Below, in pieces: positions 55,287-62,705 of a stretch of DNA of 64,000 bases (the first letter of the stretch is position 1; every line of letters begins with the position of its first letter). The notes under the pieces are model-generated. The model had not been told where the DNA came from. It worked only from the letters and a program-made list of their open reading frames with translations, and ran no database searches. A program made the position numbers and the translations under genes. Location of the stretch: the NCBI RefSeq assembly GCF_001043915.1, contig NZ_LABX01000081.1, positions 1-64,000 on the forward strand, given 5' to 3'. Source of the stretch: Methylobacterium aquaticum (GTDB lineage Bacteria; Pseudomonadota; Alphaproteobacteria; Rhizobiales; Beijerinckiaceae).

Positions 55287-55817
55287 TCAGTTCATCCACC
55301 AGATCGCCGCGTTGAGCGCCGTCGCGTAGGCGACCCAGGCGGCATAGGGCACCAGGACGAGGGCGGCGAGCCGGTCGAGGGGCAGGAACAGCCGGATCGT
55401 CCACAGGATCATCACCAGCATGGCGGCCACCACGACGAGGCCGCCACCGAGGTCGTGGCGGGCGAAGAAGACCGGCGTCCAGGCGCCGTTGAGCGCGAGC
55501 TGGACGAAGAACGCCCACAGGGCGAGCGTCCGGGTGCGCCGCAGGCCGAGCGTCGCCGGCCTCGTGCCCAGCACCCGCCAGCCGGAGAAGGCGATCAGCG
55601 TATAGAGGATCGTCCAGGCGACCGGGAACAGCCAGTTCGGCGGCGTGAAGCCCGGTTTCGCGAGGCCCGCATACCAGGTCGGGATGTTGGGGGTGGTCGC
55701 CAGGCTGCCCAGGACCGCGACCGCGACGACGGGCACGATCGCCGCGACGAGGCGCGGCAGGGGGGACAGGACGGGCCGGGCGGGATCCGGGTGGGACAGC
55801 GTTGCGGTGGGCGGCAT
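55287..55817 (-). CDS. tspO: TspO/MBR-family tryptophan-rich sensory protein
   Basis: The 176-residue membrane protein has five helices and the TspO motifs: NIPTWYAGLAKPGFTPPNWLFPVAWTILY, then ALNGAWTPVFFARHDLGGG and the C-terminal VPYAAWVAYATALNAAIWWMN. It binds porphyrins and can act in tetrapyrrole or stress regulation. ATG 55817 gives the normal length with a 20-residue leader; longer in-frame starts lack support. It is divergent from the cystathionine-lyase gene (101 bases between). Confidence 0.92.
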   Translation of the reverse strand: MPPTATLSHPDPARPVLSPLPRLVAAIVPVVAVAVLGSLATTPNIPTWYAGLAKPGFTPPNWLFPVAWTILYTLIAFSGWRVLGTRPATLGLRRTRTLALWAFFVQLALNGAWTPVFFARHDLGGGLVVVAAMLVMILWTIRLFLPLDRLAALVLVPYAAWVAYATALNAAIWWMN

Positions 55818-55918
55818 CTCGGGCTCGGGTGCTATACCGGGATGGAGGTTGCGCGCCGGCACCGCTTCTGCAAGGGCGGAAGGGAGCAAAACGTCCCTGT
55901 CAGCCCCGGAGTCCCGGC

Positions 55919-57070
55919 ATGAGCCACGCCCCGCGCCATTGGTCGAAGAAGAGCCTCGCCGCGCAGGCGCTGGGCCACGTCGACCCGGTCACCAAGGCGG
56001 TGGTGCCGCCGATCCACGTCGCCACCACCTATCTCCGCGACCCCGACAACCAGTATTCCTCCGGCTACGTCTATGGCCGGCCCGACAACGCCACCGTGCG
56101 CGAGGCGGAAGGCGTGATCGCGATGCTGGAGGAGGCAGAGGCCGGCGCGCTGCTGTTCTCCTCCGGCATGGCCGCCGCCACGGCGGTGTTCGGTGCCCTC
56201 GATCCGGGCGACCACATCGTGGCGCCGACCATCATGTACTGGGCCCTGCGCCGCTGGCTGTCCGAGGAGGCGACCCGCTGGGGCCTCAGGGTCGATTTCG
56301 TCGCCACCGACGACCTCGACGCCCTCAAGGCGGCGGTGCGACCGGGCGAGACCAAGCTCGTCTGGCTCGAGACCCCGTCGAACCCGCTCTGGACCATCAC
56401 CGACATCGCGGCCGCGGCCGAGATCGCCCACGCGGCGGGCGCCCGGCTCGCGGTCGATTCCACCGCCAGCTCGCCGGTGGTGACCCGGCCCCTGACCTTG
56501 GGCGCCGACGTGGTGATGCACGCCGCCACCAAGGTGCTCAACGGGCATTCCGACGTGATCGCAGGCGCCCTTGCCGGGGCCAAGGCGGACGCCTTCTGGG
56601 CCCGGATCCAGCGCATCCGCTCGGGCAACGGCGCGATCCTGGGGCCGTTCGAAGCCTACCTGCTGATGCGCGGGATGCGAACGCTCCACCTCCGCATCGC
56701 CGCCCAGATGGCGAATGCCGGTGCGCTGGCGCAGCGGCTCGACGCCCATCCGGCGGTGGCCCAGGTGCTGTATCCGGGCTTGGCCCGGCATCCCGGCCAC
56801 GCGGTGGCGGCGCGCCAGATGAACGGCTTCGGCACCATGCTGTCGATCCGGGTCGCGGCGGGCGAGGCGGCGGCGATCGCGACGGCGGCCCGGGTGGGCC
56901 TGTGGAAGCGCGCCACCTCGCTCGGCGGCGTCGAGAGCCTGATCGAGCACCGCGCCTCGATCGAAGGCCCGAGCACCCCCTGCCCGCCGGACCTGCTGCG
57001 CCTGTCGGTCGGCATCGAGGATGCCGACGACCTGTTCGCCGATCTCGATCAGGCCCTGCGGCACGGTTGA
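55919..57070 (+). CDS. Cystathionine beta-lyase-like, Cys/Met metabolism PLP enzyme
   Basis: The 383-residue fold-type I PLP enzyme shows VVPPIHVATTYLRDPDN, GYVYGRPDNATVREAEGVIAMLEEAEAGALLFSSGMAA, LAVDSTASSPVVTRPLTLGADVVMHAATKVLNGHSDV (PLP Lys in ATKVLNGHSD) and SLGGVESLIEHRAS. This signature covers cystathionine gamma-synthase, beta- and gamma-lyases and O-acylhomoserine sulfhydrylases. The beta-lyase call rests on overall pattern only. It is alone, divergent from tspO, with a short GC-rich leader that can form GGGA...TCCC hairpins, but no known riboswitch pattern was recognised. Confidence 0.88.
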   Translation: MSHAPRHWSKKSLAAQALGHVDPVTKAVVPPIHVATTYLRDPDNQYSSGYVYGRPDNATVREAEGVIAMLEEAEAGALLFSSGMAAATAVFGALDPGDHIVAPTIMYWALRRWLSEEATRWGLRVDFVATDDLDALKAAVRPGETKLVWLETPSNPLWTITDIAAAAEIAHAAGARLAVDSTASSPVVTRPLTLGADVVMHAATKVLNGHSDVIAGALAGAKADAFWARIQRIRSGNGAILGPFEAYLLMRGMRTLHLRIAAQMANAGALAQRLDAHPAVAQVLYPGLARHPGHAVAARQMNGFGTMLSIRVAAGEAAAIATAARVGLWKRATSLGGVESLIEHRASIEGPSTPCPPDLLRLSVGIEDADDLFADLDQALRHG

Positions 57071-57154
57071 GGGATCCGGCCGAGGGAGCTTCCGGCGCGG
57101 TCTGCGCGTTGAACCGGCGACGCTTCTTCGTCTCCGGTTCATGGGAGCCCCGCC

Positions 57155-57619
57155 ATGCCTGCCGCCCTGCCCCTCGCGCTCCTCGGCGCGCAGCTCGTCC
57201 TCGTCGCGGCGGATGGCCCGCCGCGGCTCGACATCTCGGCCACCTGCCACTCCCCCGGCCGCGCCTCGGTCAGCCAGGAGGCGGGCGCCGATGGCTGCCT
57301 GCGCTCCGAGCGCTCGGCCGGCGACGAGCTGCGCAAGCGCTGGGGCGAGTTCTCCGGTCCGGCCAAGACCCAGTGCTCGCAGCAATCCCGCGCCGGCGGC
57401 TTCCCGAGCTACGTCGAGATGCTGACCTGCCTCGAACTCGCCAGCGGATCCGTGCCGGTGACGAGCCCCACCAACCGCGCCACCGCCGGCCAGGGCAGCC
57501 CCGCCACCACCGGCAGCGTCCGCGGCCGGCCGGCGGAGCGCGCCGACAGCATGACCGCCGAGCCCTCGGCGAGCCAGCGCACCGACCCGCTCACGGTGCT
57601 GGGCAAGCCTGCGAGGTGA
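57155..57619 (+). CDS. Small exported Cys-containing protein
   Basis: The 154-residue protein starts at ATG 57155 after GGGAG. A hydrophobic leader (ALPLALLGAQLVLVAA) is followed by a compact domain with four Cys (SATCHSPGR, DGCLRSERS, TQCSQQSRAGGFPSYVEMLTCLEL) and a disordered Ser/Thr/Pro tail (after about 105). I believe this ATCH...CLRSER...WGEFSGPAKTQC pattern recurs in Rhizobiales as an uncharacterised family, but cannot name it. Confidence 0.7.
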   Translation: MPAALPLALLGAQLVLVAADGPPRLDISATCHSPGRASVSQEAGADGCLRSERSAGDELRKRWGEFSGPAKTQCSQQSRAGGFPSYVEMLTCLELASGSVPVTSPTNRATAGQGSPATTGSVRGRPAERADSMTAEPSASQRTDPLTVLGKPAR

Positions 57620-57773
57620 ATGGTCATTTTTTGAAGTGCTATGTATCGTCTGATGGGCTCGGCCGAAGTAGAAATTTGATTATTCTGCTCTATCCAGCCC
57701 GTCAACGATGGAGATACCTGTATTCACGAATTTTTGTTTTTACAGTGTAGCGAATTATGCTCTAGCCACGGCA
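57620..57773. other. AT-rich stretch without a recognised gene
   Basis: About 150 bases with much lower GC than the rest of the window (for example the TTTTTG and TTTTTAC runs near 57730-57742). No frame has a start with a ribosome-binding site. It directly abuts the terminator of the minus-strand peptide gene and could be foreign or a downstream regulatory tail. Confidence 0.5.
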
Positions 57774-57774
57774 C

Positions 57775-57803
57775 AAAAAAGGGCGCCCTTGCGAGCGCCC
57801 CTT
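57775..57803 (-). terminator. Rho-independent terminator of the small-peptide transcript
   Basis: Read on the minus strand, GGGCGC (57800-57795) pairs with GCGCCC (57786-57781) around an 8-base loop, extended by AAG/CTT with one bulge, and is followed by TTTTTT (57780-57775). It is the clearest intrinsic terminator in the window. Confidence 0.85.
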
Positions 57804-57873
57804 GAAACCATCAAAACAAATGTCGTAAGACAAAACAAAATTCGATCGCGTTACGATCAACAGCGCCCTTAAA

Positions 57874-57936
57874 TTAGAACACCTTTTCGATAATCGCCGC
57901 GATAAGATAGATCAACGCAGTAATCAATCGATTCAC
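57874..57936 (-). CDS. 20-residue hydrophobic peptide
   Basis: GTG 57936 opens a frame reading MNRLITALIYLIAAIIEKVF, ending in TAA. A perfect AGGAGG (57951-57946) lies 9 bases upstream. A plausible promoter (58037-58009) and a strong terminator (57803-57775) define a transcript of about 225 bases. The peptide is one hydrophobic helix with a basic N-terminal end and a Glu-Lys near the C-terminus, resembling small membrane peptides and type I toxins. An ATG at 57941 is closer to the Shine-Dalgarno but stops after two codons (ATG TTG TGA) and overlaps the GTG, which might couple or throttle translation. No antitoxin RNA was identified. Existence is inferred from signals, not homology. Confidence 0.5.
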   Translation of the reverse strand: MNRLITALIYLIAAIIEKVF

Positions 57937-58008
57937 AACATAATGCCTCCTTTCCTGTGATTCCACAGCGCAGGCCGCCATCGACGGCCGGTCCGCGATG
58001 GTTAACGA

Positions 58009-58037
58009 GTCTTAACGCGAGCTATGCAGGGATGCAA
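58009..58037 (-). promoter_or_regulatory. Possible promoter of the small-peptide gene
   Basis: On the minus strand TTGCAT (58037-58032) and TAAGAC (58014-58009) are 17 bases apart. The place, about 60 bases before the Shine-Dalgarno, fits; the -10 match is moderate. Confidence 0.4.
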
Positions 58038-58102
58038 CCACTTTTCTGGTCCATAAGGTGACAGTCTCCGGGCTGCCGCATTGGAACGTCACTACGCGCA
58101 CC

Positions 58103-60028
58103 TCAGATCTCCCGCGGCGGCGACGCCTTGGCATCGTCCGTGGCCGTCGCGAGCCAGACCGGCGCCTCGCCGCGGACCGGGTGCGGCCGTGCAGGCGCCG
58201 GCGGCGCGGCGCGGGCTGCCGCGAGGTCGTGCAGTTCCGGCGCCTGGGCGGTGTCGTCAACGGTGAGGAACAGGCCGCGCCGGCGCGCCGCCTGGCCGAG
58301 ATCGACGCGGCTGGTGAGCACGCTGAGCGCCGGGCTCGCCAGCAGGGCGACGGCCAGCGGCGCCATCCAGAGGGCGAGCCACGGATCGGCGGCATAGGCG
58401 AGCGCCGCCGCCAGCAGAACCCCCGCCACCAGCGAATCGGCCTGGAGCCGGCAGGCTTCCGACCACGGCACCCGGCGGTCGTCGCGGACCTGCGTGTCCC
58501 AGCGCACCACCCGTCCGGCGAAGGTCGTCGCCACCGCGCCGGCATTGAACAGGGTCATGACCGGCCAGAGCAGCACCCACAGGGCCTGTTCCAGGGCGGC
58601 GCTGACGAGCAGGTTCCGGGTGCCCCCGAAGGCCGCGCGGCGCTCCGGCGACAGCAGGACGTGGCCGAGGCTGAGGAGCTTCGGCAGGGCCAGCACGGCG
58701 AGGCTCAAGGCCGCCAGGGTCGCCGCCGCCGGCCCCTCGCCGGTCAGGCCGTAGGCGAGCAATCCGAGATCGCCGCTGCGGATCGCCTGCCAGGTGCCCA
58801 AGGCCAGAAAGGCGACCCAGACCGGCGAGACGAGATAGGACAGGATGCCGGCGCCGAGGTGCCAGCGGCTGCCGGCGGTGAGGCCCGGCAGGCCGATGAT
58901 GCCGAGATGCTGGAGGTTGCCCTGGCACCAGCGCCGCTCGCGGCCGAGCAGGTCGGTGAGGTTGGTGGGCATCTCCTCCCAGGTGCCGGGCTCCTCCGGC
59001 AGCAGGCGCAGCTCCCAGCCGGCCCGGCGCAGGAACGCGCCCTCGACCGTGTCGTGGCACAGGATCTCGCCGCCGAGCGGCGGGCGGCCCGGCAGCACCG
59101 GCAATTCGGCATTGGCCGCGAAGGCTGCGATCCGCAGGATGGCGTTGTGGCCCCAGTAGCCCCCGTCCGGCCCCTGCCAGGTCTCCAGCGCCCGGATCGA
59201 CAGCGGGGCGTAGAGCCGCACGGCGAATTGCTGGATGCGGGCGAACAAGGTGTCGCGCCCGGCGGCGTAGCTCACGGTCTGGATCAGGCCGGTCCGGGGG
59301 TTCTCCTCCATCAGCCGCACCAGGCGGCGCATGGCGGCGCCGGTCATCAGGCTGTCGGCGTCGAGCACGATCACGAAGTCGTATTCGTGGCCGTAAGTGG
59401 TGCAGAACTCGCCCAGATTGCCGGCCTTGCGCCCGGTATTCTCGGCCCTGCGGCGGTAGCGGATTGCCGGCAGGCCGGGCCCGGCGCTCTCGCGCCACGC
59501 CTGGATCCGGGCGAATTCCTGCTCCTCGGCCGCGGCGATGTCCGGGTCGCGGGTGTCGCTGAGGACGAAGAGATCGAGGTCGCGCCCGTCGCCGCCGGTG
59601 CGGGCGAGTGATCGGGCCATCACCCGGAGCGCCGCAAAGACCGCCGCCGCGTCCTCGGCATGGATCGCCACCACGGCGGCGGTGCGGCTGCGACCGCTCG
59701 CCTGCGGCGCGGTCCCGGCGGCCTGCCGCTCCACCGCCGACATCACCCGTCTCCCGAGGGCGGCGGCGATGGCGCCATAGAGGTAGGTCCAGGCGATGTA
59801 GCATTGCCACGCCATCGCCAGGCAGAACAGGACCAGCACCGCGGCGTCGAGCGGCCCGTCCGGCATGCCGACGGAGGCGCAGGCCGCCGCCGCGAGGGCA
59901 AGGGCCGTCGCCACGGTCGGCAGGACGAGGGCCAGGCGACGCCGGCGCAGGGACGCGGCCTCGCGACGGGACGGGTCCGCGCCGGGCGCAGCCGGCACCG
60001 CATCGTGCGGCGGGGGAACAAGGGACAT
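58103..60028 (-). CDS. mdoH: Glucans biosynthesis glucosyltransferase MdoH/OpgH-like
   Basis: The 641-residue inner-membrane GT2 enzyme polymerises UDP-glucose into osmoregulated periplasmic glucan. Two N-terminal helices (about 28-85) are followed by the catalytic domain with DADSLM, GGYWGHNAILRIAAF, HDTVEGAFLRRAGW and the QxxRW-type RERRWCQGNLQH. At least four C-terminal helices follow. It is shorter than E. coli OpgH (847 residues), lacking most of the N-terminal extension. The partner mdoG is not in the window. ATG 60028 is used. The AT-rich peptide island lies just beyond its 3' end. Confidence 0.92.
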   Translation of the reverse strand: MSLVPPPHDAVPAAPGADPSRREAASLRRRRLALVLPTVATALALAAAACASVGMPDGPLDAAVLVLFCLAMAWQCYIAWTYLYGAIAAALGRRVMSAVERQAAGTAPQASGRSRTAAVVAIHAEDAAAVFAALRVMARSLARTGGDGRDLDLFVLSDTRDPDIAAAEEQEFARIQAWRESAGPGLPAIRYRRRAENTGRKAGNLGEFCTTYGHEYDFVIVLDADSLMTGAAMRRLVRLMEENPRTGLIQTVSYAAGRDTLFARIQQFAVRLYAPLSIRALETWQGPDGGYWGHNAILRIAAFAANAELPVLPGRPPLGGEILCHDTVEGAFLRRAGWELRLLPEEPGTWEEMPTNLTDLLGRERRWCQGNLQHLGIIGLPGLTAGSRWHLGAGILSYLVSPVWVAFLALGTWQAIRSGDLGLLAYGLTGEGPAAATLAALSLAVLALPKLLSLGHVLLSPERRAAFGGTRNLLVSAALEQALWVLLWPVMTLFNAGAVATTFAGRVVRWDTQVRDDRRVPWSEACRLQADSLVAGVLLAAALAYAADPWLALWMAPLAVALLASPALSVLTSRVDLGQAARRRGLFLTVDDTAQAPELHDLAAARAAPPAPARPHPVRGEAPVWLATATDDAKASPPREI

Positions 60029-60234
60029 GGGGCCGCGTGAACTCGATGGAGGGGAGCAGAGGGGAAGCGGCGAAGGGCGCCGCCGTTGCGCTATCCCGCT
60101 GGTCTGGCTTGGATCGTTCTCCTGGATCAATCGGGCTGAATGACGCCGGAACGATGACACCTGTTCGTGGCGCTCCGCTCCCATAGATACAGCCTGGAGG
60201 TATCCAGACCGGCATGGCCGGAACGGGACGAGCC

Positions 60235-60279
60235 TTGGCAGTACGACCTTTGGCAGTACGACCTTTGGCAGTACGATCC
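60235..60279 (+). repeat. Three 15-bp tandem repeats upstream of an epimerase gene
   Basis: TTGGCAGTACGACCT occurs twice exactly and a third time with minor change (TTGGCAGTACGATCC), ending 17 bases before the TTG start and directly before its AGGGAG site. In one frame it reads LWQYD repeated, but that frame has no start signal. Confidence 0.92.
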
Positions 60280-60296
60280 TTCAGGGAGCGCGACGG

Positions 60297-61415
60297 TTGC
60301 CGCAGACCATCCTGATCACCGGCGGGGCCGGCTTCATCGGCCGGGCCGTGGCGCGGGCCCTCGTCGCCCGGGGCGACCGGGTGCGCGTGCTCGATCGCCT
60401 GATCGAGCAGGTCCATGGGGACCGGGTGCGGCCCGAGGGGCTGCCCGATGCGGTGGAGCTGCGCATCGGCGACATCCGCGACGGGCGCGCCGTGGCCGAG
60501 GCGGTCGCGGGCGTCGATGCGGTGATCCACCTCGCCGCCGAAGTCGGGGTCGGCCAGAGCATGTACGACGTGGACCGCTACGTCGCGGTCAACGACCACG
60601 GCACCGCGGTGCTGTTCCAGGCGCTGATCGAGCGGCCGGTCCGGCGGGTGGTGGTGGCCTCGTCGATGAGCGTCTACGGCGAGGGGCTGTATCGCGGCGC
60701 CGACGGGCGGGTGCGCGAGCAGGTTGTGCGCCAGCCCCGCTCCAGGCCGGATGCACCGTGGGACCCCCTCGACGAGGAGGGCCGTCCCCTGGTGCCGGTG
60801 CCGACGCCGGAATGGAAGCGCCCGGCTCTGGCCTCGGTCTACGCGCTGACGAAATATGCCCAGGAGCGCCTGACCCTGATGCTGGCCCCCGCCTACGGCA
60901 TGGAGGGTGTGGGCTTACGCCTCTGGAACGCCTACGGACCGGGCCAGGCGCTGTCGAACCCCTATACGGGCGTGCTCGCCATCTTCGCCTCGCGGCTGCA
61001 CAATGGCGTCCCCCCGGTGATCTTCGAGGACGGGCACCAGCGGCGCGACTTCGTGCAGGTCGACGACGTGGCGCAGGCTTTCCTGCTCGCGCTGGACCGG
61101 CCTAAGGCCGCCGGCCAAGTCTACAATATCGGCTCGGGCGAGGACCGGTCGGTGCGCGAGGTCGCGGCCCTGCTCGCCCGCGCGATGGGCCGGCCGGACC
61201 TGACCCCCGAGATCGCCGGCAAGGCCCGGGCCGGCGACATCCGCCACTGCATCCCGGATCTCACCAAGGCGCGCGACGAGCTGGGCTATCGCCCAGCCCG
61301 CGACTTCACGGACGGGCTCACGGAACTCGCCGCCTGGGTGGCGGCGCAGGAGGAGGCCCGGGACCGGGTCGAGGAGGCGCGCCGCGAACTCGACCGGCGC
61401 GGGCTGGTGGCGTGA
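60297..61415 (+). CDS. NAD-dependent epimerase/dehydratase (extended SDR)
   Basis: The 372-residue sugar-nucleotide enzyme starts at TTG 60297, with AGGGAG 8 bases upstream. GGAGFIG at 9-15 binds NAD; VVVASSMSVYGEG and YALTKYAQE supply Ser and YxxxK; LRLWNAYGPGQALSNPYTG and FVQVDDVAQAFLLAL are typical GalE/RfbB-like blocks. A C-terminal helix rich in Glu/Arg extends it. It overlaps the next epimerase by one base. Likely makes a modified sugar nucleotide for the pathway of the radical SAM gene downstream; the exact sugar is unknown. Confidence 0.9.
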   Translation: MPQTILITGGAGFIGRAVARALVARGDRVRVLDRLIEQVHGDRVRPEGLPDAVELRIGDIRDGRAVAEAVAGVDAVIHLAAEVGVGQSMYDVDRYVAVNDHGTAVLFQALIERPVRRVVVASSMSVYGEGLYRGADGRVREQVVRQPRSRPDAPWDPLDEEGRPLVPVPTPEWKRPALASVYALTKYAQERLTLMLAPAYGMEGVGLRLWNAYGPGQALSNPYTGVLAIFASRLHNGVPPVIFEDGHQRRDFVQVDDVAQAFLLALDRPKAAGQVYNIGSGEDRSVREVAALLARAMGRPDLTPEIAGKARAGDIRHCIPDLTKARDELGYRPARDFTDGLTELAAWVAAQEEARDRVEEARRELDRRGLVA

Positions 61416-62488
61416 TGGCGCTCCATTCCGGCCTCGCGGCTCGCCCGGTGCTCATCACCGGCGGCGCCGGCTTCATCGGCGCCAACCTCGCCGACGCCCT
61501 GGCGGCGGAGGGGCGGGACGTCCTCGTCTACGACGCCCTGCTGCGCCCCGGCGTCGAGGCCAACCTCGCCTGGCTGAAGGCGCGCCATCCCCGGCGGATC
61601 TCCGCCGTGACGGCGGACGTGCGCGATGCCGGCGCGCTGGCGGCGGCGGCCTCGGATGCCTCGGCGGTTGTCCACCTCGCCGCCCAGGTCGCCGTGACGA
61701 CGAGCCTCGCCGATCCGGCGGCGGATTTCGCCGTCAATCTCGGCGGGACGCTCACCCTTCTCGACGCCCTGCGGCGGCGCCCCGACCCTCCTGCCCTCGT
61801 CTTCGCCTCGACCAACAAGGTCTATGGCGACCTCGCCGACCTGACCTTCCGGCGGGTGGGCGACGCCTACGCACCGGAAGACCCGGCCCTTCTCGCCCAC
61901 GGCATCGGCGAGGACCGCCCCCTCGACTTCCACACGCCCTATGGCTGCTCCAAGGGCGGCGCCGACCAGTACGTGCTCGACTACGCCCGCAGCTTCGGAG
62001 TGCCGACCTGCGTGCTGCGGATGAGCTGCATCTACGGTCCCCGGCAGATGGGCACCGAGGACCAGGGCTGGATGGCGCATTTCCTGATCCGGGCGATGGA
62101 GCACGAGCGGATCACCGTCTACGGCGACGGCTGCCAGGTGCGGGACGTGCTCGATGTCGGGGATGCGGTCGCGGCCTACCGGGCGGCGCTCGCGCGGATC
62201 GCGCAGGTGAAAGGCCGGGCCTACAATCTCGGCGGGGGGCCGGGCAACGCGGTATCGCTGCGCCAGGTGCTGGCCGCCATCGAGGCGATCGTCGGCCATC
62301 CCCTCGATGTCAGGTTCGAGGACTGGCGCGCCGGCGACCAGCGCTACTACGTGTCCGATGCCCGCCGCGCCGTCGCCGATCTCGGGCTGCCTCCACCGCT
62401 GCCCTGGCGGCAGGGCCTGAGGCGCCTGGCGGACTGGATCGCCGAGAGCCGGGGCCGGCCCACGGCGCGTCAGGCGGCGCCGGGCTGA
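61415..62488 (+). CDS. NAD-dependent epimerase (CDP-paratose 2-epimerase-like)
   Basis: The 357-residue extended SDR has GGAGFIG at 16-22, VFASTNKVYGDL, and YGCSKGGADQYVLDYARSFGVPTCVLRMSCIYGPRQMGTEDQGWMAHF. The last block and YNLGGGPGNAVSLRQVLAAIE resemble CDP-paratose/tyvelose epimerases (RfbE type). ATG 61415 overlaps the upstream stop by one base (TGATG). It forms a coupled pair with the preceding epimerase. The substrate is inferred from similarity only. Confidence 0.9.
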   Translation: MALHSGLAARPVLITGGAGFIGANLADALAAEGRDVLVYDALLRPGVEANLAWLKARHPRRISAVTADVRDAGALAAAASDASAVVHLAAQVAVTTSLADPAADFAVNLGGTLTLLDALRRRPDPPALVFASTNKVYGDLADLTFRRVGDAYAPEDPALLAHGIGEDRPLDFHTPYGCSKGGADQYVLDYARSFGVPTCVLRMSCIYGPRQMGTEDQGWMAHFLIRAMEHERITVYGDGCQVRDVLDVGDAVAAYRAALARIAQVKGRAYNLGGGPGNAVSLRQVLAAIEAIVGHPLDVRFEDWRAGDQRYYVSDARRAVADLGLPPPLPWRQGLRRLADWIAESRGRPTARQAAPG

Positions 62489-62705
62489 CACACGCGCGAG
62501 ACGCGCTTCGGTTCCCGTCTCGCGCCCGCGGCGACGGCATGGTCGAGCGCACGCCATGCACCTGCGGCATGACGGACGCCCCATTGGTATCAATCGCTTA
62601 ACGGCATTCGGGCGAAAAGCCCTTGTCGTGCGGAGCGGCCCCGCCACTTCCTCCATAGTCGCTACCAGTATCTGCGATGCCCGTTCCCGGTCCAGGACAG
62701 CCGCT

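Noticed and set aside
55820-55918. Possible SAM-responsive riboswitch before the cystathionine-lyase gene
   Set aside because: Small hairpins such as GGGA...TCCC exist, but I could not match the conserved pattern of SAM-II or SAM/SAH riboswitches; GC-rich leaders form hairpins by chance.
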